From: Clostridioides sp.
Lineage (GTDB): Bacteria > Bacillota > Clostridia > Peptostreptococcales > Peptostreptococcaceae
Direction: 5' to 3'
Length of the DNA stretch: 19,034 bases
Assembly (NCBI GenBank): GCA_031272305.1
Contig: JAISUA010000179.1
Span: 1 to 19,034 of the forward strand
Below are positions 1 through 5,869 of this stretch, in pieces. The notes beneath the pieces are model-generated. The model was not told the origin of the DNA. It made no database searches and was given only the letters and a program-made list of their open reading frames with translations. Made by a program: the position numbers and the translations under genes. The first letter of the stretch is position 1; each line of letters starts with the position of its first letter.

Positions 1-52
1 AACTGTACAAAATCTGTGCAGGATTTAGATTGCAATTTTCATATATATTCAT
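1..52 (-). CDS. 5' end of an unidentified gene, cut by the window edge
   Basis: The minus strand shows GGAGG (61-65), an 8-nt spacer and then ATG at 52. It opens a frame reading MNIYENCNLNPAQILYS before the window ends. The ribosome binding site is as strong as those of the certain genes nearby, which is the main evidence. It lies downstream of metQ in the same direction, beyond a hairpin at 99-133, so it could be read through from metNIQ or have its own promoter. Seventeen residues are too few to assign a family. Confidence 0.6.
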   Translation of the reverse strand, partial: MNIYENCNLNPAQILYS

Positions 53-98
53 AATTATTTCCTCCAATAGCATCTTATTTCTTTCTGTATAAATATGT

Positions 99-133
99 AA
101 AGAACACTATCAATTGAAATTGCAGTGTTCTTT
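99..133 (-). terminator. Hairpin terminator after metNIQ
   Basis: A perfect 10-bp outer stem (AAAGAACACT at 99-108 with AGTGTTCTTT at 124-133) encloses a smaller CAAT/ATTG stem (111-114 with 119-122). Read on the minus strand it follows metQ by about 60 nt and precedes the next gene. The run of T is better on the plus strand (131-136) than on the minus strand (CTTTACATATTT), but no plus-strand gene is visible that would use it. It probably ends the metNIQ transcript, perhaps inefficiently. Confidence 0.55.
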
Positions 134-171
134 TTTATTAATATTTTTTATCAGTGTTCTTTTTTATTAAT
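123..171. repeat. 20-bp direct repeat of the terminator arm
   Basis: CAGTGTTCTTTTTTATTAAT occurs at 123-142 and again at 152-171, an exact 20-bp match with a 29-bp offset. The first copy contains the right arm of the 99-133 hairpin, so the second is a spare arm that could pair with the same left arm (99-108) to form an alternative, longer-loop hairpin. It looks like a tandem duplication. Confidence 0.85.
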
Positions 172-190
172 CTTATTTTTTATTAGTTTT

Positions 191-1036
191 CTATTTTACT
201 TCGCTATCATCTTTATAGAATGTGAATACATTAGGGAATTTTTCGTTTATAGCTTTTTGTACTGTTTCTATTCTCAATGTTTTTGCATACTCAGTAGCCC
301 AATCAGTTGTAGCATTTTCTTTTTTAGCTATTGGTCCCATTGGATAGTTGATTGATACATCATCTCTCAATATATATGAGCTTGGATCTTTTCCTGCATT
401 TTGCATATGAGTAAAGAATACTAAAGCTCCATCCATATCAGAAAGGCTTCTAACTGTTTGTGCTTGTTCCATATCAACTATTTTTAAATTCTTAGGATTT
501 TCTTTGATATCTACTAATGTATATGTTGCATCTTTTTTTGCTTGATCTAATTTTATAAGTCCTGCTTTTTCTAATACTCTAAGTCCTATATCCATATTCA
601 TTGCATCATTCATAATTGCAATTGTAGCACCTTCTGGAAATTCTTCTGCTGTTTTGTATTTTTCAGAATAAAGACCTATTCCTGTGTAGAATCCATATGG
701 TTTAACAACTTCAAGATCTCCACCTTTTGTTTCATTGAAACTTTCAACAAATTTTTTATGTTGTCCTAAAGCAATATCTACTTCTCCACTGTTGCAAGCT
801 TCAAGTACAACTGGATTTGAATCGAATAATACAAATTCTGTTTTGTATCCTTTTTTCTCATATTCTTCTTTCATTGCATCGTAGTAGTTCTTAGAAATTT
901 CAGTACCACCAATTTTTACAACTTCTTTCTTTGTTTCTGTTGTTGATTTTTCATCAGCTTTTTTAGAACAAGCTACAACTGAAAGTGTAAGCATAATACA
1001 AGCTGATAAAGCTAATAGTTTTTTTAGCATTTTCAT
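191..1036 (-). CDS. metQ: MetQ/NlpA-type substrate-binding lipoprotein of an ABC importer
   Basis: Extracellular, membrane-anchored binding protein that should deliver substrate, probably methionine, to the MetNI transporter. The 281-residue product starts with a lipoprotein signal peptide: Lys residues, a hydrophobic stretch (about 6-21) and a lipobox ending VVAC, giving lipidated Cys23. The mature part from about residue 40 (VVKIGGTEIS) has the two-lobe NlpA layout, including the SGEVDIALGQH stretch. AAGGAG lies 8 nt before the ATG at 1036; a second ATG two codons later is possible. It is the last gene of metN-metI-metQ. The protein looks fairly diverged, so methionine is inferred mainly from the linked MetN with its NIL domain; another amino acid or a small peptide is possible. 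Confidence 0.88.
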   Translation of the reverse strand: MKMLKKLLALSACIMLTLSVVACSKKADEKSTTETKKEVVKIGGTEISKNYYDAMKEEYEKKGYKTEFVLFDSNPVVLEACNSGEVDIALGQHKKFVESFNETKGGDLEVVKPYGFYTGIGLYSEKYKTAEEFPEGATIAIMNDAMNMDIGLRVLEKAGLIKLDQAKKDATYTLVDIKENPKNLKIVDMEQAQTVRSLSDMDGALVFFTHMQNAGKDPSSYILRDDVSINYPMGPIAKKENATTDWATEYAKTLRIETVQKAINEKFPNVFTFYKDDSEVK

Positions 1037-1091
1037 TCTTTTGTCTCCTTTTTGTTTTGTATTTTTTTATTTTATATTTTTGATACTCTTA

Positions 1092-1757
1092 TTATTTCAA
1101 AACTTTATATAAAATATTCCCTAATCCTTGTATAAAAATAACAAATACAAGAAGAATTGCTACTACAAAATACATAATAGCATCATCGAATCTTTGATAT
1201 CCATAAGCAAGTGCCACAGCTCCAAGTCCACCTGAACCTATCGCTCCTGCTATAGCAGTTGTATTTAACATATTAATAATTAGAATTGTCATATTGGCAA
1301 CCAAATGAGGCAATGCCTCTACAAATACAACTTTAAAAATAATTTGTTTTTTAGATGCACCACATGACTTAGCCGCCTTTATAACATCTTTATTAACTAC
1401 ATTGAATGAATTTTGAGTCATTTTTATTGCGAAAGGAGTACAATAAACCGATATAGCAAATATAGCTGCATTTGGACCTATAGTTGTTCCCATTATAATT
1501 TTTGTAAGTGGCATTATAGATACTATAAGTATAAGTACAGGAAAAGAACGGATAATATCTGTTATTTTATCCAAAATAAAATATATATATTTATTCGGCT
1601 TCAATCCATTTTTTTCTGTAATGTATAGCACAGTTCCAAGTATCAGACCACAAATAATTGATATCACTGCTGAAAATAACATGATTTTTAAAGTTACCCA
1701 TATCGCAGGAACAATTATTGTCGGAATATATTCTATTAATCTAGTATTTTTAAACAA
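1092..1757 (-). CDS. metI: MetI-type ABC transporter permease
   Basis: Membrane-spanning subunit of the methionine-type importer. The 221-residue length is normal for MetI. Hydrophobic segments are visible at roughly 15-45, 65-85, 95-112, 148-182 and 192-214. The cytoplasmic coupling loop VIKAAKSCGASKKQI (the EAA motif contacting the ATPase) lies near residues 126-140, and the GAIGSGGLGAVA stretch near 172-183 is typical of the family. The start is TTG at 1757, preceded on the minus strand by GAGGTG about 5 nt upstream; the next Met is at residue 26 and would remove the first membrane helix. It lies 75 nt downstream of metN and 55 nt upstream of metQ. Confidence 0.92.
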   Translation of the reverse strand: MFKNTRLIEYIPTIIVPAIWVTLKIMLFSAVISIICGLILGTVLYITEKNGLKPNKYIYFILDKITDIIRSFPVLILIVSIMPLTKIIMGTTIGPNAAIFAISVYCTPFAIKMTQNSFNVVNKDVIKAAKSCGASKKQIIFKVVFVEALPHLVANMTILIINMLNTTAIAGAIGSGGLGAVALAYGYQRFDDAIMYFVVAILLVFVIFIQGLGNILYKVLK

Positions 1758-1832
1758 AATTTCACCTCTTAGTATTTTAACTTTTAAATTTTAAATTCTA
1801 CGAATAAATTTCAAATTCTTATAATAATTTCC

Positions 1833-2792
1833 TTAAAGCTGTTCAAATTTTATATCGTTTGTCAAAAAATATTTTTCAACTGTAGATAAGTCACATCTAC
1901 TGATATTTATAGAAGTATCACAAATTTTTTCTACACCCATATTGTAATAACGTGTATCGATGAGATTTATAGGTTTGCTTACTATTTTTGATAAATCATA
2001 TATGACATGCATATCGTTCTTTTTACCACATAGTCTATATGATAAATTTATTCCAGTCTTTGAAAGTTCTACTTCTTCCTCTCCTAAAAGCTTCTTTAAA
2101 GATTGTGGTTTTTGCAAAAACAAATCTGTTACTTTTCCACTTGCAGATATTTTCCCATTTTCTAATATTGCCATTTTTTCGCAAATCCCTTGTACTACTT
2201 GCATTTCGTGTGTAACCATAATAACTGTTACATCAAATTCTTTCCTAATGTCTCTTATCAATTTAAGTATAGATTTCGTGATATTAGGATCAAGTGCAGA
2301 AGTCGATTCGTCTGACAACAAATATTTAGGATTTAGTGCTAATGCTCTAGCTATAGCAACACGTTGTCTTTGACCTCCACTTAGCTCATCTGGTCTGTTT
2401 TGTAATTTATCTTGAATTCCAACAAGCTCTGCTAAATTGTACACCCTAGATTTTATTTCTTCCTTGCTTGCTCTCCAACATTCCATAGGAAAAGCAATAT
2501 TTTTATATACATTTTTTCTCTCTATTAACGCTGAATTTTGAAAAATCATACCTGTATTTTTTCTAAATAAACGAATTTGTTTTTCATTAAGTGTTTCTAT
2601 TTTAGTACCATCTACATTTATACTGCCTTCTTCGTAAGTTTCAAGTCCGTTTATACAGTTTAGTAGAGTTGATTTTCCTGCACCACTTGATCCTACAAGT
2701 GCAAAAATTTCTCCTGTTCCTATTTCTAAATCAATAGAATTAAGTATTTTGTTTTTTTCGTACGATTTGCTTAATTTATTTATCTGTATCAT
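1833..2792 (-). CDS. metN: MetN-type ABC importer ATPase with C-terminal NIL domain
   Basis: Cytoplasmic ATPase that powers the MetI permease. All nucleotide-binding motifs are in place: Walker A GSSGAGKST (34-42), Q-loop Gln85, signature LSGGQ (137-141), Walker B YLLSDE (157-162), D-loop SALD (165-168) and switch His195. The 319-residue length leaves a C-terminal region (about 245-319) matching the NIL domain, which in E. coli MetN binds methionine and inhibits transport when the cell is replete. AAGGTG lies 5 nt before the ATG. It is first in the metNIQ operon. Upstream lies a large tandem-repeat array instead of a recognisable SAM riboswitch or T-box, so the control mechanism is unknown. 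A Ser (S163) replaces the commoner Ala after the Walker B glutamate. Confidence 0.95.
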   Translation of the reverse strand: MIQINKLSKSYEKNKILNSIDLEIGTGEIFALVGSSGAGKSTLLNCINGLETYEEGSINVDGTKIETLNEKQIRLFRKNTGMIFQNSALIERKNVYKNIAFPMECWRASKEEIKSRVYNLAELVGIQDKLQNRPDELSGGQRQRVAIARALALNPKYLLSDESTSALDPNITKSILKLIRDIRKEFDVTVIMVTHEMQVVQGICEKMAILENGKISASGKVTDLFLQKPQSLKKLLGEEEVELSKTGINLSYRLCGKKNDMHVIYDLSKIVSKPINLIDTRYYNMGVEKICDTSINISRCDLSTVEKYFLTNDIKFEQL

Positions 2793-2820
2793 ATTTTCAC
2801 CTTATATTTTTTTATTTGTC

Positions 2821-3190
2821 TATAGCTTGTGTATTTTTTTCTTTTTTAAAATTATCTATAGCTTATATATTTTTTCTTTTTCTTTTTTTAAATCATATAT
2901 AGCTTATGTATTTTTCTTTTTCTTTTTTTAAATCATATATAGCTTATGTATTTTTTCTTTTTCTATTTTTTTAATCATATATATCTTATGTATTTTTTCT
3001 TTTTCTTTTTTTTAAATCATATATAGCTTATGTATTTTTTCTTTTTCTATTTTTTAAATCATATATAGCTTATGTATTTTTTCTTTTTCTATTTTTTTAA
3101 TCATATATAGCTTATGTATTTTTTCTTTTTCTATTTTTTTTAATCATATATAGCTTATGTATTTTTTCTTTTTCTATTTTTTAATTATTA
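2821..3190. repeat. Nine-copy tandem array, unit about 42 bp, upstream of metN
   Basis: The core TATAGCTTATGTA (plus strand) recurs nine times, with its G at 2825, 2861, 2902, 2942, (T at) 2984, 3026, 3068, 3110 and 3153. The intervals are 36, 41, 40, 42, 42, 42, 42 and 43 bp, and a degenerate tenth copy follows near 3196. Each unit is this core plus a T-rich filler (T6-C-T5-CTA-T6-8-AA(A)TCAT). The copies nearest metN are the most diverged and the central ones almost identical. The steady 42-bp period is four turns of B-DNA at 10.5 bp, so the A/T tracts stay in phase and the segment is probably curved. On the minus strand every regular unit offers TATGAT, close to a -10 box. Units abut directly, so it is not a CRISPR array. 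Confidence 0.95.
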
Positions 3191-3214
3191 TATATGTTTA
3201 TAATTAAATTGAAA
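3187..3214 (-). promoter_or_regulatory. Weak candidate promoter for metNIQ
   Basis: On the minus strand a perfect -10 box TATAAT (plus-strand 3187-3192) lies 16 nt after TTTCAA (3209-3214), a poor -35 box with 3 of 6 matches. If used, the entire 42-bp array would be transcribed as a leader of roughly 380 nt before metN. In DNA this rich in A and T a TATAAT match is expected by chance, so this is only a candidate. Confidence 0.22.
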
Positions 3215-3350
3215 TATATATAATAATTTTGTAATATTTTTGCTTTAACATGATTATTTTCTATTTATTTCGACAAAATACATTTATAATTTTATCATAT
3301 TCTACTGCTATTTAAAAGATAATTGATTGTGAGTTTATATAGAATTTATC

Positions 3351-3482
3351 TATTTTACTTATTTTTATATTTGAATTTTCTATAATAATATTCGACTTTT
3401 TATTTGAATTTTTTATAATAATATTTACTTTTCTATTTGAATTTTTTATGATGATATTTGCCTTTCTATTTGAATTTTTTAT
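3351..3482. repeat. 33-bp tandem repeat (about 4 copies)
   Basis: Four adjoining 33-bp units are easiest to see when the minus strand is translated: IKNSNRKANII, IKNSNRKVNII, IKNSNKKSNII and IENSNIKISKI. They sit in an open frame of 68 codons (3312-3518) starting MIQKINIKAKAI. I do not call that frame a gene. No Shine-Dalgarno sequence precedes the ATG at 3518 (the upstream bases are the stem of the 3529-3567 hairpin), and the composition is that of the surrounding noncoding DNA. A Lys/Asn/Ile-rich repeat peptide remains possible. Confidence 0.8.
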
Positions 3483-3528
3483 AATTGCTTTTGCTTTTAT
3501 ATTTATTTTTTGTATCATTTTACAAAGT

Positions 3529-3567
3529 AAATTGCCAGTTTGAAAACAATTTTCAAACTGGCAATTT
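3529..3567 (-). terminator. Perfect 18-bp stem terminator downstream of fucO
   Basis: AAATTGCCAGTTTGAAAA (3529-3546) is followed by a 3-nt loop (CAA) and its exact complement at 3550-3567. It lies about 175 nt downstream of the fucO stop on the minus strand. The right arm ends in ATTT on both strands but no long T-run follows, so it may act in both directions or rely on stem strength. It separates fucO from the repeat region and the metNIQ operon. Confidence 0.75.
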
Positions 3568-3689
3568 AAACTTAAAATATTATTAATTGAGGAATAATTT
3601 TATACAGGAGAATATCAAAAAATAACAACTGTATAAATTTAAAATTTATAAAATACCATAATATGAATAATTATGAATGTATTTATCAC

Positions 3690-3757
3690 TTATAACTACT
3701 TGAAATACTAAATTAATTCTTTGTTATAACTACTTAAAATACTAAATCAATGCTTTG
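3690..3757. repeat. 34-bp tandem duplication of the fucO 3' end
   Basis: Positions 3724-3757 hold the last five sense codons of fucO, its stop and some trailer; 3690-3723 repeat them with 31 of 34 bases identical. The two copies abut. The gene itself is intact because the stop is in the upstream copy. The mismatches suggest an old event. Confidence 0.9.
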
Positions 3758-4890
3758 AATAATTTTATTATATCATCTAAGCTTGCATCTTTTGGATTTC
3801 CAGGTGCACAAGCATCTGCTACTGCAGATTCAGCTAAAAATTTTATATCTTCTTCTTTTACTATTTCTTTTAGGTCTACTGGTATTCCAACGTCAGAAGA
3901 AAGTTTTGCAACTGCATCTACTGCTGCTTTTCTGTATTCTTCTTGTATCATATCATCTGTTCCTTCTACTCCCATTGCTTTAGCTATATCTCTATATTTT
4001 TCTCCTGTCGCATCTGCATTGTATTCCATAATTGATGGAAGTAATATTGCGTTAGCAACACCATGAGGAGTATCATATACTGCTCCTAGAGCATGAGCCA
4101 TTGAATGAACTATTCCAAGTCCACAGTTTGAGAATCCCATACCTGTTATATATTGTCCTAATGCCATACCTTCTCTTCCTTCAGAAGTATTATCAACTGC
4201 TCCACGAAGATTTTTAGATATAAGCTCTACTGCCTTTAGATTAAACATATCTGTAATGGTGTTAGCACCTTTAGTTATATATCCTTCTATAGCATGAGTA
4301 AGTGCATCCATTCCTGTAGCTGCTGTCAAACCTTTTGGCATTGTAGACATCATTTCAGGATCTACAAATGCTACAACTGGAATATCATGTGGGTCAACAC
4401 ATACAAATTTACGTTTTTTCTCAACATCAGTTATTACATAATTGATTGTAACTTCTGCTGCTGTTCCTGCTGTAGTTGGCACTGCTAAAATAGGAACGCA
4501 AGGCTTTTTAGTTGGAGCAACACCTTCAAGGCTTCTTACATCTTCAAATTCAGGATTAGTAATTATAATTCCAATAGCTTTTGCAGTATCAATAGAAGAT
4601 CCTCCTCCTATAGCTATTATGTAGTCTGCTCCTGATTTTTTAAATGCTTCAACACCTGTTTTAACGTTTTCTATAGTTGGATTTGGTTTAATTTCTGAGT
4701 ATATTTCATACTCCATATTATTTTCATCTAACAAATCTGTAACTTTAGATGATACTTTGAATTTGATTAGATCTGGATCTGATGTAACAAAAGCTTTTTT
4801 AAATCCTCTTGTCTTTACTTCTCCAATAATTTCTTTTATTGCTCCAGCTCCATGATATGAAGTTTCATTTAAAACAATTTTATTAGCCAT
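3742..4890 (-). CDS. fucO: Lactaldehyde reductase / 1,2-propanediol oxidoreductase, FucO-type iron alcohol dehydrogenase
   Basis: Cytoplasmic NAD(H)-dependent group III alcohol dehydrogenase. In E. coli FucO reduces L-lactaldehyde to 1,2-propanediol during anaerobic fucose or rhamnose fermentation. The 382-residue product follows remembered E. coli FucO almost end to end, including GADYIIAIGGGSSID (dinucleotide-binding GGGS 95-98), PTTAGTAAEVTINYVITD and KFVCVDPHDIP. The Fe ligands are visible as Asp195, His199, His262 and His276. AAGGAG lies 8 nt before the ATG. It stands alone between a promoter and a terminator, with no fucose, rhamnose or microcompartment genes in view, so a broader role as a general alcohol/aldehyde dehydrogenase that recycles NADH cannot be excluded. 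Its 3' end is duplicated downstream. Confidence 0.9.
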   Translation of the reverse strand: MANKIVLNETSYHGAGAIKEIIGEVKTRGFKKAFVTSDPDLIKFKVSSKVTDLLDENNMEYEIYSEIKPNPTIENVKTGVEAFKKSGADYIIAIGGGSSIDTAKAIGIIITNPEFEDVRSLEGVAPTKKPCVPILAVPTTAGTAAEVTINYVITDVEKKRKFVCVDPHDIPVVAFVDPEMMSTMPKGLTAATGMDALTHAIEGYITKGANTITDMFNLKAVELISKNLRGAVDNTSEGREGMALGQYITGMGFSNCGLGIVHSMAHALGAVYDTPHGVANAILLPSIMEYNADATGEKYRDIAKAMGVEGTDDMIQEEYRKAAVDAVAKLSSDVGIPVDLKEIVKEEDIKFLAESAVADACAPGNPKDASLDDIIKLFKALI

Positions 4891-4984
4891 AGTATCTTCT
4901 CCTTTTTATCTATATATAATTTTAGTTCTTGCTTAACAATTTATAATTTTATCTTATATACTTATTTTTTATTATATATTTTTT

Positions 4985-5013
4985 ATTATATATTTCTTTT
5001 TATATTCAATCAA
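4985..5013 (-). promoter_or_regulatory. Candidate sigma-70-type promoter of fucO
   Basis: On the minus strand TTGATT (plus-strand 5008-5013) and a perfect TATAAT (4985-4990) are separated by exactly 17 nt. Transcription would begin roughly 90 nt before the fucO ATG at 4890. A second TATAAT-like stretch follows closely in the same A/T-rich leader. This is the best-spaced promoter match in the window, but background A+T content makes chance matches common. Confidence 0.5.
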
Positions 5014-5111
5014 AAAATCTTTATTTATATTTATATTTTTATTTTTATTTTTGTTAAATTTAATATTTATAGAATAACTATAGGAAACACTGAATTTTTT
5101 ACTATTTTAAA

Positions 5112-5355
5112 TTTGCTATATTGAAATTTGCTATCCAACTTAAATAATATTTATTATAAGAAGCGTATATGAAAAAACTAAGTCTTTCAGGCTTCGAAGC
5201 AAGAAGGAAATTTCGAAAACGAAAATCAAAATCAAAATCAAAATCAAAGATTTCCTATCTCGATTTTTTCAAGACCTATTATCTTTATTTTATTTCAAGA
5301 TCCTATAAGTCTTGCTATTATTATAACGCTTATTAACATTTTAAAATATAGCAAA
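5112..5355. other. Structured island of distinct composition in the atpC-fucO gap
   Basis: The 4891-5605 gap is mostly plain A/T-rich DNA except here. TTTGCTATA (5112-5120, with a second near-copy at 5126-5134) is matched by its inverse TATAGCAAA at 5347-5355. Inside, AAGCGT (5161-5166) faces ACGCTT (5326-5331). Within that lie AGGAAAT and ATTTCCT arms, a GCTTCGAAGC palindrome (5191-5200) and a short ATCAAA microsatellite (about 5225-5248). The enclosed 5160-5331 stretch is richer in G and C than its surroundings. It could be a small non-autonomous mobile element, a relic, or an RNA gene; none is proven. Confidence 0.35.
5169..5336 (+). CDS. Possible 55-residue plus-strand ORF with Lys-Ser repeat
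   Basis: An ATG at 5169 opens a 55-codon frame ending at TAA 5334-5336, almost exactly filling the AAGCGT...ACGCTT island. It begins MKKLSLSGFEARRKFRKRK, continues with a (KS)n run coded by the ATCAAA microsatellite, and ends in a Tyr/Phe-rich segment (ISYLDFFKTYYLYF...). If real it would be a very basic then aromatic small protein, and the only plus-strand gene here. The upstream bases (ATAAGAAGCGTAT) give only a weak ribosome binding site, and no family is recognised. It may be a chance frame inside a structured element. Confidence 0.22.
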   Translation: MKKLSLSGFEARRKFRKRKSKSKSKSKISYLDFFKTYYLYFISRSYKSCYYYNAY

Positions 5356-5502
5356 GTTTTTGGATTTTGGGTATTTTTTTTCTGTAAAAATAATGAAATA
5401 GTATCCCAAAAATTGAATTTGTAAATAATTGTTATTTTAATATGATATTTTCTTAAACAATATTGTTAATATGAATTAATATTTTTTTATTTCACAAAAT
5501 AC

Positions 5503-5603
5503 AAAAAGCGTCCAAAAGATATTACCGTTCCTTCTTATACAAATACATTATAAGGTTGTTTGTATAAGAAGGAATATAAGCAACCTCTTATGAAACGCTT
5601 TTT
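5503..5603 (-). terminator. Nested hairpin terminator of the ATP synthase operon
   Basis: The outer arms AAAAAGCGT (5503-5511) and ACGCTTTTT (5595-5603) close a structure containing a perfect 16-bp inner stem, TTCCTTCTTATACAAA (5528-5543) with its complement at 5559-5574. Within it, AGGTTG (5553-5558) could also pair with CAACCT (5581-5586), giving an alternative or pseudoknot-like fold. On the minus strand the outer right arm ends in TTTTTGTATTTT, a proper terminator tail. The structure begins only 2 nt after the atpC stop. Confidence 0.8.
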
Positions 5604-5605
5604 TA

Positions 5606-5866
5606 TTATGCCCAACGAGCAGATTCAGTCAATATTACTGCTTTTTCTTTAGTAACATTAATAAATCCTTCACTAATTTTTGCTTCTGTAAATTGTCCAT
5701 TAATTTTGATTCTCATATCTCCGGCTTTGACACCTGCCACCAAAGGTCTGTGATTTTTTAATATACCTCTATCCCCTTCTGTAGATCTGAATATCACCAT
5801 ATCTACATCATTATCATAGAATATATTATCAGGTGTAACTACAACCAATCTTAATTTATCAGCCAT
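5606..5866 (-). CDS. atpC: ATP synthase epsilon subunit, short form lacking the C-terminal helical domain
   Basis: Central-stalk subunit of the F1 motor. The 86 residues cover only the N-terminal beta-sandwich (MADKLRLVVVTPDNIFYD..., GDRGILKNHRPLVAGV, ISEGFINVTKEKAVILTESARWA). Typical epsilon subunits are about 130-140 residues and end in two helices that can extend into F1 and block ATP hydrolysis; these are absent. The stop is followed at once by a second TAA and then the operon terminator, so no leftover coding DNA for a lost domain is seen. The start lies 3 nt after the atpD stop, with AAGGGG inside atpD, which suggests translational coupling. Confidence 0.93.
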   Translation of the reverse strand: MADKLRLVVVTPDNIFYDNDVDMVIFRSTEGDRGILKNHRPLVAGVKAGDMRIKINGQFTEAKISEGFINVTKEKAVILTESARWA

Positions 5867-5869
5867 AAA

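Noticed and set aside
2821..3190. The regularly spaced repeats as a CRISPR array
   Set aside because: Units abut without unique spacers, the filler is itself repeated and T-rich, intervals vary from 36 to 43 bp, and no cas genes are in view.
2793..3310. A SAM riboswitch or methionine T-box in the metN leader
   Set aside because: Neither the G-rich SAM-I core nor the T-box GGTGG-type antiterminator bulge is present on the minus strand; the region has almost no G or C outside the repeat cores.
3312..3518. A 68-codon Lys/Asn/Ile-rich gene on the minus strand
   Set aside because: No ribosome binding site precedes the ATG, the frame exists because of 33-bp repeats that contain no stop, and its composition is that of noncoding DNA. 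It is kept only as a repeat.
5575..5608. A frameshift that cut off the epsilon C-terminal domain
   Set aside because: Two in-frame stops follow each other and the operon terminator begins at once; no frame downstream encodes a helical domain.
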